DNA of 16,953 bases from Chitinophagaceae bacterium. Lineage in GTDB: Bacteria > Bacteroidota > Bacteroidia > Chitinophagales > Chitinophagaceae. Positions 1 to 7,938 of the stretch are shown piece by piece (position 1 is the first letter of the stretch; each line of letters opens with the position of its first letter). Made by a program: the position numbers and the translations under genes. Location: contig DOMR01000056.1 in the NCBI GenBank assembly GCA_003509845.1, forward strand, positions 1-16,953. Direction: 5' to 3'. Under the pieces are notes generated by a model. It was not told the DNA's origin. It ran no database searches and saw only the letters and a program-made list of their open reading frames with translations.

Positions 1-173
1 TTGAATTGCTGGGCAGGTATGAAGAGAATGCCTATTTCGTTAGAATGATGAAATTAGCAGGAAATAAAAATATATCACTATACGAATTGCAAGGTTTTAG
101 TCATGGCAGCATGAATCTTCCTGGAATTCATTTAATGTATCAAGAAATTGGTAAAATATTAAATAAAAAATAG
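1..173 (+). CDS. C-terminal fragment of an alpha/beta-hydrolase-like protein (5' end outside window)
   Basis: An open frame enters from the left edge (first full codon at 3) and stops with TAG at 171-173, leaving 56 visible residues. The segment ELQGFSHGSM (about residues 28-37 of the fragment) resembles the end of alpha/beta-hydrolase esterases, where the catalytic histidine sits in a G-x-x-H-G setting near the C terminus. The candidate histidine is encoded at 102-104. The preceding EENAYFVRMMKLAG stretch also fits the last helix before that histidine. The nucleophile and acid lie outside the window, so substrate and cell location cannot be judged. The family call rests on a short tail and is tentative. 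Confidence 0.5.
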   Translation, partial: ELLGRYEENAYFVRMMKLAGNKNISLYELQGFSHGSMNLPGIHLMYQEIGKILNKK

Positions 174-218
174 TTGGATTAATTTTAAAAACACGCGCTA
201 CTTGATAACAGAAGATCC

Positions 219-237
219 AAACACAAAAGTGTTTTTT
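219..237 (+). terminator. Putative intrinsic terminator of the hydrolase-like gene
   Basis: The arms AAACAC (219-224) and GTGTTT (229-234) pair around an AAAA loop, and the right arm runs into six T's (232-237). The stem is short and AT-rich, but position and T-tract fit a rho-independent terminator 45 nt after the stop codon. Read on the other strand it lacks a T-tract, so it would mainly serve the plus-strand gene. Confidence 0.4.
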
Positions 238-311
238 GTAAATCTCACAATTATTTTTTGTCTTCCCATTATTTCTAAAGTATATCTAGCATAATTGAAT
301 AATGACTGTAT

Positions 312-1727
312 TTATGGTATATAAAATTTAACCTGCAGGGTTTTTTGTAAATCTAATGGCAATTTTGACAATAGATCATACTTTGTAACTTTTTCAATTG
401 CATCAACTGTTGTAATATACTTTTTCCAATCAGCATCAATTGTATTTTCGTTTGGAGTGTCAATTGCCAAAATTCTAGTATTAGCATTTACTCTAGATAA
501 ATCACCATTACCATTAGGCAATATAATAGCAACTTTCCAAACTCGATTAGGAACCACCACTTTTCCTAAATTAATAGTTTCTGCAAAGCCATTGGTGCCA
601 GTACCACCTTTGCCATAACTTCCCATTATAACATATACTTCATTACCTTTTTGAACTTCTGCTCTTAAATAACTTTCTAATGTAGCCCAAGTTTTTTGAT
701 TATTATTAGGTGCTTGCGGTATCATATTTGTCATTAAGAAGGTAGATGAATTTGCTTCTATGGAACTTGTTCTATCTCCTGATGGACAATTATGACCTCT
801 ATCAAATCCAGATCCACTATAACTATTGCTTAATACTTGGTAATAGCCTGTAGGTAACCCAGTGAAATTCGCAAAATTATCAAGCCTTGAAGTGCTACCA
901 GTGCTTGTTGCATCTAAATGCCAACTTACCCAGTTAGGAGTTCCTCTTGAACTACTATAAGATTGTACATAATATTTTTGATCAATTAAATAGTTTTCTA
1001 TTTGTATACTATTTGTTGATGCATTTGAAGGATTGCCAAAAAGCATATTGCTATTATCTCCATCTGCAGGTGGAACATCTATACCATTCCCGGATGGAGT
1101 TCCTCTTCCCGCTGCAGGATTAGAATTATAACCTGTTGTATCTAAAATATTATCTACTGGCTCAAAAAATACTATATTAGGCTTTCCTTTACCAATAAAA
1201 ATAATATCATCTATATTAACTCTAGTAGTACCGGTTTTTCTAATTTGAAAACGAACCTTTTTTAAGGAAGTAATATTAAAAGAATCAGTAATAAATGACT
1301 TACTATTCGTAGACATTGGATTACCTAGCTGTGTATAGGTGGCACCTTGATCATCTGATATCCATAAACTTAATACTGAAACTGCATCATTACCATATTG
1401 TGCATGATTAATTTTGATCATTGTAATACTATCAATATCAAAGTTCATTGATATTTTACCTGTTCTTAATCTAACAGATTGACTATCTTTTTTAATATCT
1501 GCTGCAAGCTGACCTAATAAAGCATCATCAAAAGACCAACTACCAGTTTTGATGGCAACATCTCCAATTGCATAAGCTGTTTTTTTACCCATCTCAAAAT
1601 CTTCTTTAATCAAGTAGTTTGGAGATATATATTGAAAAACAATTGTTGGTGATTCTATAACATCCGTCTTTTTTGTACAACTGCTAATTGATAACAATAC
1701 TAGCGAGTATAAAATTATTTTCTTCAT
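312..1727 (-). CDS. Lipoprotein DNA/RNA non-specific endonuclease (NUC1 family)
   Basis: This 471-residue exported nuclease probably degrades extracellular or periplasmic DNA and RNA through a histidine- and metal-dependent mechanism. A lipoprotein signal peptide ends with S-I-S-S-C (lipidated Cys17). Residues about 40-180 form a beta-rich N-terminal domain with alternating hydrophobic strands. I recognise this domain in front of Bacteroidota nucleases; it may bind a ligand or surface. The nuclease domain spans about 225-450. It carries the signature DRGH (309-312, general-base His312), then TNMIPQ (Asn334, the likely metal ligand) and NNNQKTWATLE (Glu351), in the order of Serratia-type nucleases. 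All key residues are present, so it looks intact. The start ATG at 1725-1727 directly precedes the signal peptide. The gene stands alone and is divergent from the giant surface-protein gene. The family is well supported; natural role (nutrient scavenging or biofilm DNA turnover) is inferred. Confidence 0.9.
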   Translation of the reverse strand: MKKIILYSLVLLSISSCTKKTDVIESPTIVFQYISPNYLIKEDFEMGKKTAYAIGDVAIKTGSWSFDDALLGQLAADIKKDSQSVRLRTGKISMNFDIDSITMIKINHAQYGNDAVSVLSLWISDDQGATYTQLGNPMSTNSKSFITDSFNITSLKKVRFQIRKTGTTRVNIDDIIFIGKGKPNIVFFEPVDNILDTTGYNSNPAAGRGTPSGNGIDVPPADGDNSNMLFGNPSNASTNSIQIENYLIDQKYYVQSYSSSRGTPNWVSWHLDATSTGSTSRLDNFANFTGLPTGYYQVLSNSYSGSGFDRGHNCPSGDRTSSIEANSSTFLMTNMIPQAPNNNQKTWATLESYLRAEVQKGNEVYVIMGSYGKGGTGTNGFAETINLGKVVVPNRVWKVAIILPNGNGDLSRVNANTRILAIDTPNENTIDADWKKYITTVDAIEKVTKYDLLSKLPLDLQKTLQVKFYIP

Positions 1728-1744
1728 TATTAAATATTTTAATG

Positions 1745-1752
1745 CGAAAATA
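1745..1752 (-). promoter_or_regulatory. Possible -7 promoter element (TATTTTCG) of the endonuclease gene
   Basis: On the minus strand TATTTTCG lies 17 nt upstream of the nuclease ATG. It differs by one base from the Bacteroidota -7 consensus TAnnTTTG, and the same octamer precedes the gene at 9115. No matching TTTG/TTG -33 element was found at the usual distance, so support is moderate at best. Confidence 0.35.
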
Positions 1753-1817
1753 GTCTATTTGCCATGTTATTCTTATTACTAATTAATGAACATTTATCCT
1801 TTTTGAAATGCCAGTAA

Positions 1818-1845
1818 GTTTTTGGGTATGATTTGCCCCAAAAAC
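1818..1845. repeat. Inverted repeat, 9-bp arms, 10-nt loop
   Basis: The arms GTTTTTGGG and CCCAAAAAC are exact reverse complements. The element lies about 90 bp upstream of the nuclease start and about 195 bp upstream of the giant-protein start. No T-tract follows on either strand, which makes a regulator-binding site or leader hairpin more likely than a terminator. The function is unknown. Confidence 0.45.
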
Positions 1846-2040
1846 GGTTAATTATGTGGTGGATGTGAGATGTATATCTATTTTAATCTCCTATCCTATT
1901 GATTATCAAGAATTTATGCTGTCAAATGTATAGACCCCTTTTTTATTTGATTAAAGTCGCGGCCAAATTTGGGCCAGGTTTGGGCTATTTCTTAAAAAAT
2001 ATTTATAAATTACTTACTCGAATATTAGCGCTGCCCTCCT

Positions 2041-5000
2041 ATGAAATATTTATATATTTTTCTTATTCTATTATTAAACAATACTTTATCTTATTCACAG
2101 GTAAACCAGTCTAAGTCGATTTGTAGTGGCGCCACAATAAATTTAACTTCTGATGATTTTGGATTGCCAGATACGACCACTTATACTTGGAATTATTCTG
2201 TTGGTGCTGGGACTGTTTCTGGTTTTAGTTCCACAAGTACTAGCGTAAAAATATTTAACCAAACCTTATATGTAACAGGAAATGTTGTTGGCGTTGTTGT
2301 ATATTATATCACACCTTCCTATGGAAATCCATTTACAGTTACCGTGAATATTAATCCTACAAGTATGGTAATTGATGCAAGTACTATTGCACCGACAATT
2401 TGTAGTGGCTCCAATTTTTATGCTGGTATAAGTGGTGTGCCAACAAATACTAAATATACCTGGACTACTCCAGTTATGAGTACTGGTGTCGTTAATGGAA
2501 CAGGACAGAATACTCCACAATCATACATTGTGCAACCATTGGTTTATACAGGCGCAGCAAATACTTCAGGTACTGCTACCTATACAGTCACACCATCTGT
2601 TGGTGGTTGTATTAATCCATCTTTTTCATTCAATGTAACCATTAATCTTACAGGTGGAACTGCACCAATAATTAATAATAAAGGATCCATAGCACCTAAA
2701 TGTAGTGGTGCCACAACCATTTTCACTGCAACTGCAACACCGAGTGCTGGAGTCACTTTTCAAAATTGGGTTAGACCGAACCAATATGGAATTAAAGAAA
2801 ATTCAAGTACCGGAAATAGTAGTGCTATAAATGAAACATTAAATGATACCCTAAATACGCCAATCTCGGTTAGTTATATTTATAATTTAACTTATAGTTC
2901 TGGTGGTAGGTGTATGACTACCGAAGTTGTGAATATTACTATTAACCCTGTAGCAATTATTGCCCCTAAACAAATTAGTGTATGCAGTGGAAGCTCAATG
3001 AGTGTGAACATCAATGATATTATTCCTGCAAATACCAGGTATACTTGGGCCACTCCTGTTATAAGCACTGGTTCGGGAACTGTTAGTGGAGCAATTGCAC
3101 AAAGTACCCAAGTATCTTTAATTAGTCAAGCCTTAACTAATAATCCAGTTTCAAGAGCTGTTCCTGTTACTTTAAATTATACAATAACTCCTTTTGCAAT
3201 CACTGGAGCTTATAGTTGTGTAAGTCCTACTTTTCCTATTACAGTTACCTTAAATCCGGTTTCAACAACAACACAACTTACTACAACTACTTGCAGTAAT
3301 CAACCCTTCAACATTCCCTTAACTACATTCCCAGTAGGAACCAATTTCACTTGGTCTTTAGCACCAACAATAGCGCCAACAACAAGTGCAATTAATGGAG
3401 GTGCAAATCAAACTAGTCCTATAAGTGTAATTAGTCAAACTTTAATTAATAACACAAATAGCGCAGCTACAGCAACCTATGTTGTGACTCCAATAACAGA
3501 TAAATGTAAGGGAACCACATTTAATGCAATTGTAACTGTTAACCCATTACCAAATATTGTCAACTTGAATCAAACTGCAACTGTTTGTAGTGGGTCAACA
3601 CTAAATATAAATCAATCGGGAGTCCCTACAAATACTACATATACTTGGTCAATACCTACCATCAGTCCATCTAATACAACTAGCGGGGAAACTGGAAGAA
3701 ATGGACAAACCACATTTAGTCAAACGCTTACAAATCTTACAGTCAACCCAGTTACAGCTAATTATACCATAACGCCCAATGCTGGCAGCTGCTCTGGAGC
3801 GCCATTTAATATTTTGGTTACAGTTAAACCAATCGCAAAATATTCTGCCCAATCTTACAGCGCTTGTAGTGGGGTAAACTTTACTTTTAACCCTTATAAT
3901 TCGCCAGAAGGAACCACCTACACTTGGAATTTACCCTCGTACCCACAAAACGCTAAGCTATCTAGTGGAAGTTCTCAGTCCTTACCAGCAAATATTATTA
4001 ATCAAACATTGGTAAATACTGCGGACACAGCCACTGCCATATATACCATTACGCCTAATACAAATGGTTGTATTGGGCCCGACTTCCAGTTATATGTAAC
4101 AGTTAACCCGCTTCCTTCCGTTCCTGATATTGTTCAATCCAATTGCAGTGGCTCTCCTTTTTCCGTAATTCCAGCAAGTTCAATTCCTGGAACATTATAC
4201 ACCTGGAACACACCAGAAATCCCTTTAAATAATATTACTGGCGGATTGTCTAAATTAACTCCCGTATCCAGTATTAATGGTACTTTAATTAACGTCACAC
4301 TTTCTAATGCAATTGCAAAATATATAATTACCCCAATTGCAAATGGTTGCACAGGTAATACATTTAATTTAATTCAAACTATTAGTCCCGTTCCAACTAT
4401 AGGACTTTTAACTTCGAAGATTTGTAGTAACACCGCCTTTGATGCTTCCCCAAATGGACTACCTATTAATGCCATTACTACTTATACATGGAATAATCCA
4501 GTAATAAGCCCTGCTAATGCATTATCAGGAGGTAGCAAACAGGATTCATCAGTTACAAATATTAGTCAAAATTTAATTAATAATACGAATGCAGTTGCAA
4601 CAGCTTCGTACAATGTAACCCCTAGTACTGGAGGTTGTCAAGGGAGTCCCTTTAAGGTGGTGATAACAGTTACGCCAAGAGCAGCATTGCCAGACATTAG
4701 TACGACCATTTGTAGTGGAGGAACTTTTATATCTGTGCCTAACAATTCACCAATTGGTACAAAATATTCATGGCTAGCGCCTACCATAACAACCGGTATT
4801 TTAGGTGGTCAAGCTAATGCTTTATATGTTGACACAATTTCTCAAACGCTCATAAATTCTAATTCAAATATTAGTATAGGATTAGCAAAATATGAAGTAA
4901 CTCCAATAACAGATGGCTGTAATGGAACTAATTTTTTCGTAAACGTTAATGTTAATTCAAGTAATGCTATATTATCTAGTTCCTTAAACCCTGCTTCAGT

Positions 5001-7938
5001 TTGTAGCAATGCATCATTTATTTATACACCAACCAGTAGTTTAACAGGTACTTCTTTTTTATGGACAAGAGATACCATTTCAGGTATAGATAATTTACCA
5101 AAATATGGATATGGAGATATTAATGAGACTATAATTAATAATACAAGTAATCCAATTACTGTTAAATACGCATTTACGCTTTCCTCAAATGGTTGTACCA
5201 ATTTAAATAAGCAGACCGTTTTTGTAGTGGTGAACCCTATCCCAAAAATCAATAGCACAACTAGTCCTGCCTCCATTTGTTCAGGAGCAACATTTAATTA
5301 TTCAGCAACTTCAAATACTATAAACGTGTTATTTGACTGGGAGAGAAGTTATGTTGCAGGAATAAATGAGGCATTGTCAATAGGATCTGGAAATATATCT
5401 GAAATTTTAACCAACAAGACATCTAATGTATTGTTAGTACCCTATATATATACCTTATCTGCAAATGGATGCAGTAATTCAGAAACAGTTTTTGCAACAG
5501 TAAACCCGGTGCTTGTATCTCCAGATATTAGTGCAACAATATGTAGTGGTTCTGAAGCAAATATCACTTCAGTAACATTGCCTCAAAATACGCTTTACAC
5601 TTGGTCCTCCCTATCAAATACTGGAGGTGTGTTTGGAAGTAGCTCACAAACATTTAGTTCACAAAAAAACATCAATCAAAAATTATTTAATAATACGAAT
5701 CAAGTAGGTTATTCAACTTATTCAGTTACGCCATCGCTACCAAGTCAGATAAGTAACGGATGTCTTGGTAAGCCATTTACTTTAACGTTAATAGTAAATC
5801 CATTGCCTGTATTAACTTCTAGTTTTGTGGCACCAGCAATATGTAGTAATACTGAATTTAATTACACCCCAACAAGCAATATTATAGGCACTGTATTTAA
5901 TTGGTATAGGGATGCGTCAAACGGATTGCAAAATTCTAAATCTGCAGGAATAGGGTTTATAAAAGAAACGCTAATTGATAGTACCATTAATCCAATTAAT
6001 ATTGTGTATAAATTTGTCCTGACTGCCAATGGCTGCTCAGATACTAGTTATATTGTAAAATTATTAGTAAATCCGGCACCTATACTTGGTGATAAGACAA
6101 TTACCGTATGTAGTGGATCTTCATTTAATCTTCCGAATAATTTAATGCCTTTTAATACTACTTATAAATGGGGCAATCCAATCATATTACCTTCTAATAG
6201 CTTGACAGGCTTCAAAGCTGCAACAACGCCACAGACCATTGTAATGGATAGTCTATATAATAATACACTTAATAATGCAAAAGCTATTTATACCATTCAA
6301 CCTATTAATAATAGCTGTAACATATCACCATTTAATTTAACTGTAAACACAACGCCTACGCCAAATATAATTGATCAAGAAATTAGTATTTGTAGTGGAG
6401 CAGATTTTGTATTTGTCCCAAATAAAATTCCAGATAATTCTGTTTACGAATGGGGCAATCCTGTCAGTCAACCTTATGGGGTTGTTAATGGATATACTTC
6501 AGATAACCAATTATATAAAAATATAAAACAAAGATTATTTAACCCAAGTATCAATACTGCTAAAGCTATTTACAAAATCAAACCTAGTAATGATGGTTGT
6601 ATTGGGAATGAATTCAAACTAACAGTTAGTGTAAATCCGATTCCTTCCTACGCAGTCACTTCAATGAACGAAGTTTGTCCAAATGTTGCTGATACTATAT
6701 ATCTTACATTATTAGGTAATTCACCTTGGAATGTTTCATATATAGATCCTGCGACAGGAATTGCTAATACAATAAAAAATTTAACCGCCTCTAGTCAAAA
6801 AATAATTTTAACTAAATTACCTGAAATAGGCCCATATAAATTTAAACTTATAAATATACAAGACGCCTATTGTTATAATGATACTTCAACTGTCATAAAC
6901 ACGCAACAAATTCTTCCGTTACCTAAAGATTCAATATATGCACCTTCTGGAAATCAAATTTGTATCAATCAAACATTACCATTAAATATAAACAATGCAA
7001 CGGCAAGTTTGTATAAATGGTATATCAATGACACCCTCTTTATCCAATCGAGTAATAATAATATACAAGTTGGGAAACCAGGAATTTATTATGCGGAAAC
7101 CAAAAATAATGTCGGCTGTATTAATAAAACGATAAATACAGTTACAATGAGGCAAGTTTTTATCAATCCTGCTATTAATTTCACAAATGATTTATCATGT
7201 ATAACGCTGCCAATAAATTTCACTAATCTTACAGATACCTTAAAAACAGGGCAGCTTAATTGGACTTGGTATTTTTCAAAATCGGATTCTTCAATAGGAT
7301 ACAATTCAAAATATGTTTTTAAAAGTGGGGGTTCTTATAATATTAAATTAATTGCAAAATCTCCGATTTGTAATTATGCCATCACAAAAGATACAACGAT
7401 ATTAATAAGATACCCTGTAGCCGGTATAAAACTTCCTCCTGTATCAGCCTATATTAATACAAATACGCGCATTAAAGGCCGAGAACTAATTGGAGAAAGC
7501 TATCAATACAAATGGGAGCCATTCTGGGGAATAGATTCTACTAAAATTGCTAGCCCAATTTTTAATTTTAATATGAATCAGGTATATAAAATAAATTATA
7601 TCACAAAGTACGGCTGTATAACTACAGATACTTTATCTGTAAATGTTTTTGCTAATAATTTGGTTGATATTTTTGTTCCTAAATCATTTTCACCAAATAA
7701 CGATGGAGTCAATGATCAATTGTATGCATACCTAGCAGGGATTAAAAAATTCCATTTTATAAGAATTTATAACAAATTTGGGCAACTTATGTTTGAAAGT
7801 AAATCTAACAATACGCCTTGGGATGGTATCACTAATGGGCGTTTACAACCCATTGACGCATATGTTTGGTTTGCAGAAGGGGAAGATATAAATGGTAAAA
7901 TAATTTCAAAAACCGGAAGTGTAATGTTATTGAGGTAA
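2041..7938 (+). CDS. Giant secreted repeat protein with type B T9SS sorting domain (adhesin-like)
   Basis: This 1965-residue (roughly 200 kDa) protein is predicted to cross the outer membrane by type IX secretion and act at the surface, probably in adhesion. A Sec signal peptide covers 1-19 (cleavage near SYS|Q20). Residues about 21-1535 hold 16 tandem PKD-like repeats, each opening with CSG or CSN and a Y/F-x-W motif and usually ending near GC and VNP. Residues 1546-1700 contain Ig-like segments, and about 1708-1790 is PKD-like (WTW at 1741-1743, SGGSYNIKL at 1762-1770). The C-terminal 1872-1965 matches the gliding-motility-associated domain: VPKSFSPNNDGVND at 1879-1892, IYNKFGQ at 1909-1915, PWDG at 1926-1929 and a final GSVMLLR. 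ATG 2041 is the first start after an in-frame TAG at 2026-2028, and no Shine-Dalgarno is visible. The stop abuts the next ATG, indicating co-expression with the PorP/SprF partner. The export class is well supported; the adhesive role is inferred by comparison with SprB-type proteins. Confidence 0.88.
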   Translation: MKYLYIFLILLLNNTLSYSQVNQSKSICSGATINLTSDDFGLPDTTTYTWNYSVGAGTVSGFSSTSTSVKIFNQTLYVTGNVVGVVVYYITPSYGNPFTVTVNINPTSMVIDASTIAPTICSGSNFYAGISGVPTNTKYTWTTPVMSTGVVNGTGQNTPQSYIVQPLVYTGAANTSGTATYTVTPSVGGCINPSFSFNVTINLTGGTAPIINNKGSIAPKCSGATTIFTATATPSAGVTFQNWVRPNQYGIKENSSTGNSSAINETLNDTLNTPISVSYIYNLTYSSGGRCMTTEVVNITINPVAIIAPKQISVCSGSSMSVNINDIIPANTRYTWATPVISTGSGTVSGAIAQSTQVSLISQALTNNPVSRAVPVTLNYTITPFAITGAYSCVSPTFPITVTLNPVSTTTQLTTTTCSNQPFNIPLTTFPVGTNFTWSLAPTIAPTTSAINGGANQTSPISVISQTLINNTNSAATATYVVTPITDKCKGTTFNAIVTVNPLPNIVNLNQTATVCSGSTLNINQSGVPTNTTYTWSIPTISPSNTTSGETGRNGQTTFSQTLTNLTVNPVTANYTITPNAGSCSGAPFNILVTVKPIAKYSAQSYSACSGVNFTFNPYNSPEGTTYTWNLPSYPQNAKLSSGSSQSLPANIINQTLVNTADTATAIYTITPNTNGCIGPDFQLYVTVNPLPSVPDIVQSNCSGSPFSVIPASSIPGTLYTWNTPEIPLNNITGGLSKLTPVSSINGTLINVTLSNAIAKYIITPIANGCTGNTFNLIQTISPVPTIGLLTSKICSNTAFDASPNGLPINAITTYTWNNPVISPANALSGGSKQDSSVTNISQNLINNTNAVATASYNVTPSTGGCQGSPFKVVITVTPRAALPDISTTICSGGTFISVPNNSPIGTKYSWLAPTITTGILGGQANALYVDTISQTLINSNSNISIGLAKYEVTPITDGCNGTNFFVNVNVNSSNAILSSSLNPASVCSNASFIYTPTSSLTGTSFLWTRDTISGIDNLPKYGYGDINETIINNTSNPITVKYAFTLSSNGCTNLNKQTVFVVVNPIPKINSTTSPASICSGATFNYSATSNTINVLFDWERSYVAGINEALSIGSGNISEILTNKTSNVLLVPYIYTLSANGCSNSETVFATVNPVLVSPDISATICSGSEANITSVTLPQNTLYTWSSLSNTGGVFGSSSQTFSSQKNINQKLFNNTNQVGYSTYSVTPSLPSQISNGCLGKPFTLTLIVNPLPVLTSSFVAPAICSNTEFNYTPTSNIIGTVFNWYRDASNGLQNSKSAGIGFIKETLIDSTINPINIVYKFVLTANGCSDTSYIVKLLVNPAPILGDKTITVCSGSSFNLPNNLMPFNTTYKWGNPIILPSNSLTGFKAATTPQTIVMDSLYNNTLNNAKAIYTIQPINNSCNISPFNLTVNTTPTPNIIDQEISICSGADFVFVPNKIPDNSVYEWGNPVSQPYGVVNGYTSDNQLYKNIKQRLFNPSINTAKAIYKIKPSNDGCIGNEFKLTVSVNPIPSYAVTSMNEVCPNVADTIYLTLLGNSPWNVSYIDPATGIANTIKNLTASSQKIILTKLPEIGPYKFKLINIQDAYCYNDTSTVINTQQILPLPKDSIYAPSGNQICINQTLPLNINNATASLYKWYINDTLFIQSSNNNIQVGKPGIYYAETKNNVGCINKTINTVTMRQVFINPAINFTNDLSCITLPINFTNLTDTLKTGQLNWTWYFSKSDSSIGYNSKYVFKSGGSYNIKLIAKSPICNYAITKDTTILIRYPVAGIKLPPVSAYINTNTRIKGRELIGESYQYKWEPFWGIDSTKIASPIFNFNMNQVYKINYITKYGCITTDTLSVNVFANNLVDIFVPKSFSPNNDGVNDQLYAYLAGIKKFHFIRIYNKFGQLMFESKSNNTPWDGITNGRLQPIDAYVWFAEGEDINGKIISKTGSVMLLR
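2101..6645 (+). repeat. Coding tandem repeat array: 16 units of about 95 codons
   Basis: The units are best marked by their first cysteine, at residues 28, 121, 221, 315, 418, 516, 609, 702, 795, 891, 988, 1080, 1168, 1268, 1357 and 1451 (spacing 88-103). Units 2-16 each have exactly one further cysteine, 64-78 residues later (190, 291, 393, 489, 584, 677, 770, 866, 960, 1052, 1144, 1241, 1332, 1426, 1520). Two subtypes are visible. Type A has Y-T-W-x-x-P-x-I followed by an S/N-Q-x-L-x-N strand. Type B (units 3, 11, 12, 14) has W-x-R, then G-I/L, and an E-x-L or E-T-L/I strand followed by N-P-I or similar. The DNA of the units is well diverged, so this is an old array rather than a recent or slippage-prone one. 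A degenerate seventeenth unit may start at C1546. Confidence 0.85.

Larger units (their letters stand above)
1728..2040. other. 313-bp divergent intergenic region with inverted and direct repeats
   Basis: No convincing gene was found here. An open frame beginning at 1899 runs into the next gene in another frame and has no recognisable product. Three structures stand out. A perfect 9-bp inverted repeat, GTTTTTGGG (1818-1826) and CCCAAAAAC (1837-1845), is separated by 10 nt. TTTGGGC occurs twice on the plus strand (1968-1974 and 1979-1985), 11 bp or one helical turn apart. A GGCC-flanked imperfect palindrome spans 1961-1975. These could be operator sites controlling either divergent gene. No clear TAnnTTTG promoter was found for the 2041 gene. 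Confidence 0.45.

Noticed and set aside
1899..2114. Short plus-strand open frame (71 codons) upstream of and overlapping the giant gene
   Set aside because: No recognisable domain, poor start context, and the last third overlaps the signal-peptide codons of the real gene in another frame.
3649..3852. Minus-strand open frame inside the repeat array, and similar ones at 2266-2520, 4134-4352, 5022-5276 and 7089-7304
   Set aside because: All are antisense to the continuous 1965-codon gene and reflect its composition; none has a plausible product.
2101..6645. Possible CRISPR or DNA satellite array because of recurring TGTAGTGG-like words
   Set aside because: The words recur about every 280-300 bp as codons for Cys-Ser-Gly in protein repeats. 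The intervening DNA is coding and diverged, with no uniform repeats and spacers.
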